From Clostridia bacterium (GTDB taxonomy: Bacteria; Bacillota; Clostridia; Oscillospirales; Acutalibacteraceae): 5,512 nt of DNA. A model generated the notes under the pieces. The model was given only the letters and a program-made list of their open reading frames with translations, searched no databases and was not told where the DNA came from. The first letter of the stretch is position 1. Every line of letters begins with the position of its first letter. The stretch is taken from the NCBI GenBank assembly GCA_900757335.1, contig CAAENL010000120.1:1-5512 (forward strand), written 5' to 3'. Below, piece after piece: positions 1-5,255 of the stretch. A program made the position numbers and the translations under genes.

Positions 1-1
1 A

Positions 2-1672
2 GTGATTGTTATGAGTCTTAAAAAAGAAATTCAGAAGATATATGGTGATTATTATAGGTCTGGAGAAACGACTGTATCAAAAAAGGTATCTAAAAGAGAA
101 TATTTTACTAATTGGTCGTCTAAAGTGTCGAAAAAAACTAGGGCTTTTAAGGAACGATTATGCTCGGTTGCAGACAGGTTTGATAAATACCTAGATTGTA
201 TGTGCAAAAATAGAAGTGAAGACTTACCTGAAGGCATGTATGAGTGCATAAAGAGGTTTGTAGATACGATTGCAGGAATAGATGAAGGTTTTTTTATTTA
301 CGTAGCTAAAAAAGGCGAACAGTGGAAAGATATTAAAAGCAGTGGTATATATTCAAAAAATATTGAAGAATTTTTAGATGTTTTTGTGAATTTTGGGCGT
401 GGATTTTCAAAATCAGAGAAACCAAAAGAATTAAAAGATTTAATTGTGATTTTTAAACAGATAAGAAATGCTTTTTGTTGCGACCGCAAAAAATGCACAT
501 CTGATTGGCCTCGTCGTGTTAACATGGAACGCTATAATTTTTTATGTAACTTTCTCAATTTATGCACAATTTCATTTATAGAAAATATAATTTGTTCGAT
601 GGAGAAAGAGTTGTGCGATAAAAAAAGGTTAATAAATTCAACCAGAAAATGTATAACAGTTTCGGATGAAAGGTATTTTTATGATAGAAGTGGTAAAGGG
701 TTTAAGGATGGTGACGAAATAGAATCTGCACCAGAATATGCAAAAATATTTCCCGAAGGTAAACCTTTACCATACGAAGTTAAACAAGCAAAAATAGGTG
801 ATTGTTATTTAATGTCTGTGTTAATATCTTTAGCAAAAGCCAATCCTAAAGCCATTACAGATTGTTTTACTCAAGGTCTTAATGAAATAGAAAAGAAAGA
901 TGACATTGAGATAAGATTTTTTTACTATAAAGTAGGAGAAATAGGAGAAGGAGGCTCTTTTGCAAAAGACTCGTTAAAAATAATCGTAAACAAGAAGAAA
1001 ATTATAGATCGGTCAGGTATTAGAGGCGGAGCTTTATGGCCAAAATTAATTGAGAAAGCATACGCAGTATACAGAAGCGAAGGATATGACCTTACGTACG
1101 AATTTTCACCAAAATTAGATGGTGGCTATCCTGACGCTGTTATATTTGCCATTACAGGTGAAAGACAAAGTATTACAGACTGTAGTCGTCGTACAGTATC
1201 CACAGGGATATTACAACCTGTTCGGACAGGAAAAACTGCCGTATGGGATGTCCCCCGTCGATCATTGGAACCGGATAAAGCAATGGGATCTCCTCGTTGG
1301 GTGAAGACCGGAGGTGAAAACCCTGGCGTAGTGCTAATTGAAACTGAAAGCAGTATCATAGAAACGATAAAAGAAAAATTGAAAGAAAAAAAGGCGGTTA
1401 CTTGCAATTTTAAAAAGGATTTTATAATAGAAGATAAAAAAAGCGGAGAAAAGGTAAAAATATATACTAACCACATATACGCTATTGTCGGTGTTAATGA
1501 TGAGAAAGGATATGTCAGACTTGTTAATCCTTGGAAAAGCGGTGGAAGAACAAGAACGAAAACAGATAAACCTTTAGGCCTTCGAGAAGGTGGCCATGTT
1601 GCCATGCCTTTTGATGATTTTAAGGAATACTGCAAGGCTATAGGTACGTCAGATGATTTTATGCCTGTTTAG
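2..1672 (+). CDS. Calpain-family (C2) cysteine protease with unknown N-terminal region; 5' end possibly cut
   Basis: Likely a cytoplasmic or delivered thiol protease; no signal peptide or membrane segment is seen. Numbering from the GTG at 2, the C-terminal half (about 220-550) carries the calpain signatures: Q262 (oxyanion hole) six residues before catalytic C268 in QAKIGDCYLM, the ALWPKLIEKAY motif at 344-354, catalytic H491 in NHIYAIVGV, and N509 in LVNPW, followed by a typical GGHVAMPFDDF tail. Residues 1 to about 220 are helical, rich in Lys and Cys, and not recognised. The Cys-to-His distance is 223 residues against about 157 in human calpain-2; the excess maps to a GC-rich in-frame segment at 394-442. 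The start is uncertain: neither the GTG at 2 nor the ATG at 11 has a visible ribosome site, and no in-frame stop precedes them, so the gene may begin upstream. Substrate unknown. Bacterial calpain domains occur in secreted proteases and polymorphic toxins, but nothing here proves such a role. Family assignment is firm. Confidence 0.9.
   Translation: MIVMSLKKEIQKIYGDYYRSGETTVSKKVSKREYFTNWSSKVSKKTRAFKERLCSVADRFDKYLDCMCKNRSEDLPEGMYECIKRFVDTIAGIDEGFFIYVAKKGEQWKDIKSSGIYSKNIEEFLDVFVNFGRGFSKSEKPKELKDLIVIFKQIRNAFCCDRKKCTSDWPRRVNMERYNFLCNFLNLCTISFIENIICSMEKELCDKKRLINSTRKCITVSDERYFYDRSGKGFKDGDEIESAPEYAKIFPEGKPLPYEVKQAKIGDCYLMSVLISLAKANPKAITDCFTQGLNEIEKKDDIEIRFFYYKVGEIGEGGSFAKDSLKIIVNKKKIIDRSGIRGGALWPKLIEKAYAVYRSEGYDLTYEFSPKLDGGYPDAVIFAITGERQSITDCSRRTVSTGILQPVRTGKTAVWDVPRRSLEPDKAMGSPRWVKTGGENPGVVLIETESSIIETIKEKLKEKKAVTCNFKKDFIIEDKKSGEKVKIYTNHIYAIVGVNDEKGYVRLVNPWKSGGRTRTKTDKPLGLREGGHVAMPFDDFKEYCKAIGTSDDFMPV
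1181..1330 (+). other. GC-rich, hairpin-rich in-frame segment inside the calpain gene
   Basis: Bases 1201-1330 count to 68 G+C of 130 (52%), while the rest of the gene is near one third. Short perfect stems follow one another: CTGTA 1180-1184 with TACAG 1192-1196; TATCC 1197-1201 with GGATA 1206-1210 (loop ACAG); CCTGT 1217-1221 with ACAGG 1226-1230 (loop TCGG); GAT 1260-1262 plus CATTG 1263-1267 with CAATG 1281-1285 plus ATC 1288-1290; CCTC 1292-1295 with GAGG 1311-1314, enclosing GGT/ACC at 1300-1309. The frame stays open and encodes about 49 residues (394-442) rich in Arg, Pro, Thr and Gly. It sits between ITGE (384-387) and SSIIETIKEKL (from 450), a stretch of about 18 residues in classical calpains. 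This suggests an inserted palindromic element or a fragment of a structured RNA, but no family is recognised. Confidence 0.5.
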
Positions 1673-1705
1673 AGTCGAAAATTTTTATGATTTAATGATG
1701 CATTT

Positions 1706-1711
1706 AAGGAG
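1706..1711 (+). promoter_or_regulatory. Ribosome binding site of the nucleotidyltransferase gene
   Basis: AAGGAG abuts the TTG at 1712, which is too close for initiation there, and lies 9 bases before the in-frame TTG at 1721. It therefore supports 1721 as the start. Confidence 0.75.
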
Positions 1712-1720
1712 TTGATAAAA

Positions 1721-2224
1721 TTGACATCTGACAAAGTTTTGAATTTATATAAATGGTTTAAAAGAAATGACATAACAGTTTGGATTGACGGCGGATGGTG
1801 TGTTGATGCTTTGCTAGGTGTTCAAACTCGTAAACATGATGATTTGGATATTGCGGTTTCTCGTGCGGATAATCAAAAACTTCGTGAATTACTGGAAAGT
1901 AATGGCTATAAAGAAGAAAAACGCGACGATTCATGCGACTACAACTATGTTATGAAAAATGAAAATGGTCAGTTTATCGACGTACACGTCTTTGAGTACA
2001 ATGACCACGGAGAAAATGTTTACGGAGTGCCGTATCCTTTTGGTTCTCTTACAGGAGAGGGTAAAATAGAAAATCAGTCAGTAAACTGTGTAAGCCCGAA
2101 ATGGATGTTTAAATTTAAACTTTGGGCAAACGATACATCTTATGAGCCAAGAGAAAAGGATATAATAGACTCACAGGCACTTTCTGAAAAGTTTGGATAC
2201 AAATTACCTGAAAAATATATGTAA
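1721..2224 (+). CDS. Aminoglycoside/lincosamide-type nucleotidyltransferase (ANT(2'')-like family)
   Basis: Probable cytoplasmic antibiotic-modifying enzyme that transfers AMP from ATP to a drug hydroxyl; the substrate cannot be read from the sequence. The 167-residue protein has the family fold in order: GGW at 24-26, the metal-binding pair D41 and D43 in HDDLDIAV, and a third carboxylate D87 in FIDVHVFE. This matches the Asp44/Asp46/Asp86 layout known for ANT(2'')-Ia. The C-terminal SPKWMFKFKLW and EKDIIDSQAL stretches are also typical of this family (Lnu and ANT(2'') relatives). C27 replaces the Gly often found after GGW. The TTG at 1721 is preferred because AAGGAG lies 9 bases upstream and because family members usually begin close to TSDKVL; the TTG at 1712 touches the ribosome site. 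It starts 48 bases after the calpain gene, on the same strand, with no clear promoter between, so cotranscription is possible. Identity as a nucleotidyltransferase is firm; resistance activity is inference. Confidence 0.88.
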   Translation: MTSDKVLNLYKWFKRNDITVWIDGGWCVDALLGVQTRKHDDLDIAVSRADNQKLRELLESNGYKEEKRDDSCDYNYVMKNENGQFIDVHVFEYNDHGENVYGVPYPFGSLTGEGKIENQSVNCVSPKWMFKFKLWANDTSYEPREKDIIDSQALSEKFGYKLPEKYM

Positions 2225-2295
2225 TCAAATTTAATATAAATTAAAAAAGTTCGAGAAACAAGTTTTTGTTGTGATTTAATATTTATATTTGATTA
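2222..2295. repeat. Imperfect AT-rich inverted repeat (74 bases) starting at the nucleotidyltransferase stop codon
   Basis: TAATCAAAT at 2222-2230 is exactly complementary to ATTTGATTA at 2287-2295. Inside, after a 3-base bulge (2231-2233), 2234-2245 pairs with 2275-2286 at 10 of 12 positions, and AACAA 2257-2261 pairs with TTGTT 2266-2270. The left arm includes the stop codon TAA. There is no T-run as in an intrinsic terminator, and the ends do not match the integron attC core (GTTRRRY / RYYYAAC). It may be a weak terminator, a small palindromic element or chance in AT-rich DNA. Confidence 0.4.
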
Positions 2296-2480
2296 TTCCA
2301 ACTCGAAATCAAACGAAAGATGCATACACAGAATGTTGTGAAGAAATATTGAAAATAAATACTATCATAAACTACGTTTTTAGATTTATATCTTCAATAT
2401 TTTGGGATAATTTTCTTGGATGTTACACTCACAATAAGCTTAAAATGACAGAAGAACAGATTGGTGATAGGTATTTATAA
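2289..2480 (+). CDS. Small open frame of 63 codons, doubtful; possible gene remnant
   Basis: The product is not recognised. The frame would start at a TTG that lies inside the inverted repeat and lacks a Shine-Dalgarno site. The predicted peptide has a hydrophobic aromatic middle (INYVFRFISSIFW) and a polar end (MTEEQIGDRYL), with three Cys. Nothing marks it as translated. It may be a fragment of a decayed gene whose continuation, in another frame, includes the 2569-2679 frame. Chance in AT-rich DNA is equally possible. Confidence 0.2.
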   Translation: MIIPTRNQTKDAYTECCEEILKINTIINYVFRFISSIFWDNFLGCYTHNKLKMTEEQIGDRYL

Positions 2481-2568
2481 ATTTAGCTAATATATTAGAG
2501 GATTAGAAGATAGAGTATAGAATATCTGTTGTTATAACAAATCTGTTAAGAGTGCATTTGAAATAATC

Positions 2569-2679
2569 ATGTGTGCAGTGTATCGTGAAGAGAGTTTAAA
2601 CAGTATGAACAAAAAACTCTTTGCGAAAAAATACATTGAAGGACATTGCGAATCAGATATAGTAGGTAAAGTAGAGTAA
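2569..2679 (+). pseudogene. Open frame of 36 codons, possible 3' remnant of a decayed gene
   Basis: The frame is open from just after a stop at 2518 to a TAA at 2677, with ATG codons at 2569 and 2605 but no ribosome site. The peptide is charged (NKKLFAKKYIEGH) and its composition looks protein-like, but no family is recognised. It lies in a different frame from the 2289-2480 frame, so together they could be a frameshifted remnant. Confidence 0.18.
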
Positions 2680-2689
2680 TTTAATACTA

Positions 2690-2717
2690 TTGAAAACCAG
2701 CACAAAACATGTATAAA
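2690..2717 (+). promoter_or_regulatory. Sigma-70/SigA-type promoter candidate for the GNAT gene
   Basis: TTGAAA at 2690-2695 (5 of 6 to TTGACA) and TATAAA at 2712-2717 (5 of 6 to TATAAT) are separated by 16 bases. Transcription would begin near 2724, giving an untranslated leader of about 40 bases before the ATG at 2766. The fit is good, but such matches are common in AT-rich DNA. Confidence 0.45.
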
Positions 2718-2751
2718 GTGTTTTATGCTGTCCGTTGTGTTATTCTAAAAT

Positions 2752-2757
2752 GGGAGG
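2752..2757 (+). promoter_or_regulatory. Ribosome binding site of the GNAT gene
   Basis: GGGAGG lies 8 bases before the ATG at 2766. It fixes the start there rather than at the earlier in-frame ATG at 2709, which would place this site inside the coding sequence. Confidence 0.85.
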
Positions 2758-2765
2758 AAATCAAA

Positions 2766-3209
2766 ATGTATATTAAGAGTATAAAAACTGAAATTATAAA
2801 TAATGTTGATTTTATGAATATTTTGAAATACAGTCATTATAACCCTACACAAGAAAAGCTGGAAAAAATTACAAAAGCATATAGTAAGAATTCAAATGTT
2901 CATCCTTTTGGAGCCTTTGAAAACAATCAATTAATAGGATTTATAGTTATAAAAGATATGAACGAACAACACAAAGATTATGAAATTATTGATATATCAG
3001 TTCAAAAACAACACAGAAAATTGGGAGTTGCTTCTAAGTTAATTGATTATGTCATAAAAAATTTCGATATGGTGAGTCTTAGTGCAGAAACTGATGAAGA
3101 AGCTGTTGGGTTTTATAAAAAATATGGTTTTAGTGTTAAACTTGCACATGTAATAGAAAATGTAAATCGGTACAGGTGTGAGTATAAATTAAAAAGTAAA
3201 AATTTATAA
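2766..3209 (+). CDS. GNAT-family N-acetyltransferase
   Basis: Probable cytoplasmic acetyl-CoA-dependent N-acetyltransferase of 147 residues, substrate unknown. The GNAT core is clear: a central strand FGAFENNQLIGFIVI (48-62), then motif A with strand IIDISV (74-79) and the pyrophosphate-binding loop R84-x-x-G87-x-A89 (QHRKLGVASKL), a strand VSLSAE (103-108) and the C-terminal motif AVGFYKKYGF (113-122), where Y117 is a plausible general acid. The length is normal for a single-domain GNAT. The start at 2766 follows from the strong GGGAGG; an in-frame ATG at 2709 would add 19 residues unlike the family. It is preceded by a promoter candidate and followed by a 12-bp hairpin, so it may form its own transcript. 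Family members acetylate antibiotics, polyamines, ribosomal proteins or small metabolites; nothing here selects among these, although a nucleotidyltransferase of the resistance type lies upstream. Confidence 0.9.
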   Translation: MYIKSIKTEIINNVDFMNILKYSHYNPTQEKLEKITKAYSKNSNVHPFGAFENNQLIGFIVIKDMNEQHKDYEIIDISVQKQHRKLGVASKLIDYVIKNFDMVSLSAETDEEAVGFYKKYGFSVKLAHVIENVNRYRCEYKLKSKNL

Positions 3210-3212
3210 AAA

Positions 3213-3240
3213 ATAGCACTTGTAATTTTACAAGTGCTAT
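3213..3240. terminator. Perfect 12-bp hairpin between the GNAT and CPBP genes (terminator or operator)
   Basis: ATAGCACTTGTA at 3213-3224 is exactly complementary to TACAAGTGCTAT at 3229-3240 across a 4-base loop. It begins 3 bases after the GNAT stop, the usual place for an intrinsic terminator. On the plus strand the hairpin is followed by AATTAGTT, a poor U-tract, whereas on the minus strand it would be followed by six T. The right arm also overlaps an extended -10 motif for the next gene, so it could act as a protein-binding inverted repeat instead. Confidence 0.6.
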
Positions 3241-3243
3241 AAT
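3235..3243 (+). promoter_or_regulatory. Extended -10 promoter element for the CPBP protease gene
   Basis: TGCTATAAT is a perfect extended -10 element (TGnTATAAT). No good -35 box sits 16-18 bases upstream, which extended -10 promoters tolerate. Transcription from about 3250 would give a leader of about 27 bases before the ATG at 3277. The element overlaps the right arm of the hairpin at 3229-3240. Confidence 0.45.
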
Positions 3244-3260
3244 TAGTTACGTATTTGAGA

Positions 3261-3266
3261 AAGAGG
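3261..3266 (+). promoter_or_regulatory. Ribosome binding site of the CPBP protease gene
   Basis: AAGAGG lies 10 bases before the in-frame ATG at 3277 but only 1 base before the in-frame TTG at 3268, so the ATG is the likely start. Confidence 0.65.
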
Positions 3267-3276
3267 ATTGAATGAA

Positions 3277-3963
3277 ATGTACAAAACTAGTAAAAAATTG
3301 AATTTATTTAAAATTTCATTGTATATGTGCCTGTTTTATATACTTTGGGACATAGGTAATATGATTGGATGGAATACGCAGTTAAGAGATTTACGCAATT
3401 TTTACAGTATAGATTTATATGGAATTTTATTAAGAATATTATTTTGTATACTGTCTTTTGTATTTTTAAAATATTATGAAAAAGATTTAAAATTAAGTTT
3501 TAAAGATATGTTTTCCAAGTTTGATATGAAAGTATTTTCCGTATATTTTTCCGTACTTGTAATATTAGAACTGATTATGATGTTTGTACTTTACAAAAAA
3601 TGGAATTTTAATTTTAATAATATATCCTTGATTTTTTATTTTATTTCCGTTGGGCTTATGGAAGAATTAGTGTGCAGAGGCTGTGTATTTAATGCTTTAA
3701 ATTCTAAAATAAAGTATAAAAAAGCAAATATTATTCAAGCAATTTATTTTGCGGTTTGTCATATTGTGCCTTACATACCGGTGTGGATTGCTAGAGGAGA
3801 AGTAAATATCGAGCAATTAAAATATGTATTAATTTGGAATATTCCTGCATGTATAGTTTGTGGATTTTTATTTGGACATATTTTAGAAAAAACTAAATCA
3901 CTCTGGATACCTATAATTCTTCATACTTTTATGGATTATCTTGCTTCTTTACTATATATGTAA
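3277..3963 (+). CDS. CPBP-family (CAAX-type, Abi) intramembrane metalloprotease
   Basis: Multi-pass membrane protein of 228 residues with about seven hydrophobic segments (near 8-28, 43-63, 83-103, 112-130, 149-168, 180-198 and 205-226). The three family motifs are intact: E129-E130-x3-R134 (MEELVCRG), F158-x3-H162 (FAVCH) and H216-x3-D220 (HTFMD). These form the glutamyl/histidyl metal site of the glutamate protease group related to Rce1. Bacterial members cleave peptides or act in bacteriocin maturation and self-immunity, signalling or membrane stress. No bacteriocin precursor is visible nearby, so the role is open. The ATG at 3277 is chosen from ribosome-site spacing; the TTG at 3268 would add three residues. 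It probably has its own promoter, because a hairpin separates it from the acetyltransferase gene. It converges with the MazG-like gene 32 bases downstream. Confidence 0.9.
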   Translation: MYKTSKKLNLFKISLYMCLFYILWDIGNMIGWNTQLRDLRNFYSIDLYGILLRILFCILSFVFLKYYEKDLKLSFKDMFSKFDMKVFSVYFSVLVILELIMMFVLYKKWNFNFNNISLIFYFISVGLMEELVCRGCVFNALNSKIKYKKANIIQAIYFAVCHIVPYIPVWIARGEVNIEQLKYVLIWNIPACIVCGFLFGHILEKTKSLWIPIILHTFMDYLASLLYM

Positions 3964-3995
3964 TATATACATTTGAATTTTTGCACTGTAAAAAT

Positions 3996-4331
3996 TTAGT
4001 TATCGATAACATTTTTTAATAAAATTTTAGAATTAAATCCACCACGTTCCTTTTTCTTGTTTATTCTGATTTTTTCAATTTCTTCTATTTTAATTTCAAA
4101 AACGTCGGCAATAGAATAAATCACTTCCAATACGTCTGCCAATTCTTCACTTTTTGATTTTTTGTCATTAGCCTGAATAACTTCTGTGCATTCTTCCAGT
4201 AGTTTGTCATTTAAAAATTTTAAGTATTCACAATCGTTTAAAATTTTTATTTCGGCTTTTGAGCCATTTGCGGCAATAATTTCAGGAATTTTATCTCTTA
4301 CCAATTTATTGAAAATTTTAATTTTATTCAT
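3996..4331 (-). CDS. MazG-like nucleoside triphosphate pyrophosphohydrolase
   Basis: Cytoplasmic all-alpha NTP pyrophosphohydrolase of 111 residues, of the small type often annotated as phosphoribosyl-ATP pyrophosphohydrolase-like. Seen in order: an N-terminal NKLVRDKIPEII (8-19) typical of this subgroup, the metal-binding E46-E47-x2-E50 (LLEECTEV), then E63-x2-D66 (EELADVLEV), and a conserved C-terminal ERGGF (95-99). Such enzymes hydrolyse NTPs or dNTPs to the monophosphate and pyrophosphate and are thought to clear abnormal nucleotides; the exact substrate is not evident. It is not the HisE of histidine synthesis, given the lack of his genes. The start is supported by AAAGGTGA 7 bases upstream. 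It is the last gene of a leftward group, 21 bases after the exported protein gene, so probably cotranscribed with it. Confidence 0.9.
   Translation of the reverse strand: MNKIKIFNKLVRDKIPEIIAANGSKAEIKILNDCEYLKFLNDKLLEECTEVIQANDKKSKSEELADVLEVIYSIADVFEIKIEEIEKIRINKKKERGGFNSKILLKNVIDN
3999..4010. terminator. Weak palindrome that may help end convergent transcripts
   Basis: GTTATCGATAAC is a perfect 12-base palindrome at the last codons of the MazG-like gene. On the plus strand it is followed by ATTTTTT, and on the minus strand by TAAATTTTT, so it could act on both transcripts. As RNA it gives only a 4-bp stem with a 4-base loop, which is weak. Confidence 0.25.
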
Positions 4332-4338
4332 TAAAAAA

Positions 4339-4346
4339 TCACCTTT
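4339..4346 (-). promoter_or_regulatory. Ribosome binding site of the MazG-like gene
   Basis: On the minus strand AAAGGTGA lies 7 bases before the ATG at 4331-4329, inside the 21-base gap after the upstream gene. It confirms that start. Confidence 0.8.
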
Positions 4347-4352
4347 GCTTTT

Positions 4353-5252
4353 TTACAAATTTGAATTCCAAACTTCCACCACGTGACATTTTTGATCGTA
4401 TAAATCTATTAATACCATAGTTGGGACCTTGTGGTCAAAATTTTCTGAACATTTTATCGAATTTTTAACGCAATTTCTAAAAACATTTATAAAAACTTTT
4501 TTGCTCATATATACAGGATAACTCGGTATAGCTGCTTCTACTTTATCTTGAGGATATTCAAGTTCAACTAAAGCTTTGATTCTTTCTTTGCGAAATTTTG
4601 AGTACATTTCATTATTTATATTGTTTATATGGGTAGTAGAATTATGCCAAATAAATTCAGCGGGCCATTCAGATACTTCCCATGGTATAGAAACTGAAGT
4701 ATGAGAATTTCCTTTCCCTTTGGTTAATTCTCCGCCGTCAAAACCTTGTCCTACATATTCAATTGTTATACTTTTTCCCCAGTCTATTACTACATTGGCT
4801 GATCCGGTTTTTAAATACCTGTCAATGTACCTACCTGTGAAATACACAGACAGAAATGAAAAACATAATAATATTGCTTCGGTGTTTGATTTTTTACATA
4901 AAGCTAGAAAGTCGTTGATTTCTTCTACTTTTAATTCACGTCCCCTCGGTAATTTGAACCAATTTTTAAATTGTGCATCCGGTCTGCACATAAGAGTATC
5001 TCCGACTGTTGATTTTATTTTTTCGATATCCGTTGGCGATAAATAGTTATCAACGATCACTCCACGTGTAACAACAGGCGAACCGAATAAATAAGCATTA
5101 AGAAATCCTGAACATTTACGGTAGGTTTTAAATTTTTCTAAGGCTGAATTGTCTTTTTTTCCTAAATCAAAAATTACAGGTTCTGCGTTAACTATTAAAT
5201 TTGTGAAAAGCAAAAAAGCTGTAAAAGACGATATAATTTTTTTAAAATTCAT
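4353..5252 (-). CDS. Exported protein of unknown function, 299 residues
   Basis: The family is not recognised. The N terminus is a clear Sec signal peptide: Lys at 4-5, a hydrophobic core (about 6-21) and a likely signal peptidase I site after VNA (residue 23), with no lipobox Cys. The mature part of about 276 residues would be outside the membrane. It has one further hydrophobic run, AILLCFSFLSVYF (126-138), probably a buried strand or helix and too short to be a certain membrane span. The most distinctive stretch is a Gly-rich segment around 154-191 with DWGK, VGQGFDGG (167-174) and an IPW near 190. There are seven Cys (47, 89, 119, 130, 261, 268, 289), an odd number. The start is shared with a GAGGAG located in the tail of the upstream gene, so translation is probably coupled. 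Protein coding is firm; function cannot be inferred. Confidence 0.8.
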   Translation of the reverse strand: MNFKKIISSFTAFLLFTNLIVNAEPVIFDLGKKDNSALEKFKTYRKCSGFLNAYLFGSPVVTRGVIVDNYLSPTDIEKIKSTVGDTLMCRPDAQFKNWFKLPRGRELKVEEINDFLALCKKSNTEAILLCFSFLSVYFTGRYIDRYLKTGSANVVIDWGKSITIEYVGQGFDGGELTKGKGNSHTSVSIPWEVSEWPAEFIWHNSTTHINNINNEMYSKFRKERIKALVELEYPQDKVEAAIPSYPVYMSKKVFINVFRNCVKNSIKCSENFDHKVPTMVLIDLYDQKCHVVEVWNSNL

Positions 5253-5255
5253 TTT

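Larger units (their letters stand above)
2225..2765. other. Long spacer without a convincing gene, possibly holding gene remnants
   Basis: This stretch of about 540 bases separates the nucleotidyltransferase and acetyltransferase genes. It holds an inverted repeat at its left end, two short open frames (2289-2480 and 2569-2679) in different frames and without ribosome sites, two 12-base perfect palindromes (CTAATATATTAG at 2487-2498, TTGTTATAACAA at 2529-2540), and a promoter candidate at 2690-2717. No transposase, recombinase, tRNA or known RNA is visible. It looks like eroded former coding DNA. Confidence 0.5.

Noticed and set aside
1119..1304. 61-codon plus-strand frame inside the calpain gene
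   Set aside because: It is a frame shadow lengthened by the GC-rich segment; no ribosome site and no recognisable product.
1181..1330. Complete group I or group II intron or intein in the calpain gene
   Set aside because: About 150 bases is too short for a full catalytic intron, I see no domain V-like end, and about 49 residues is too short for an intein with its splicing motifs.
1126..1635. Antisense open frame of 169 codons opposite the calpain gene
   Set aside because: It overlaps the conserved H491 and N509 boxes of the real protease, and its length is explained by the GC-rich segment and coding-strand codon bias. Its Ser/Pro/Thr-rich product resembles no known protein.
1686..1691. TATGAT as a -10 box for the nucleotidyltransferase gene
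   Set aside because: No acceptable -35 sequence lies 16-18 bases upstream and no TGn extension precedes it.
2222..2295. Integron attC site
   Set aside because: The inverted repeat ends lack the GTTRRRY and RYYYAAC core boxes, no second copy flanks the neighbouring genes, and no integrase is present.
3973..3999. AT-only stem (AATTTTT/AAAAATT) between the convergent genes as a terminator
   Set aside because: The stem consists only of A-T pairs with wobble extensions and lacks a following T-run on either strand; too weak to call.
4720..5046. 108-codon plus-strand frame opposite the exported protein gene
   Set aside because: The minus-strand gene has a signal peptide, coupled ribosome site and tight operon spacing; this frame has none of these and is a shadow.
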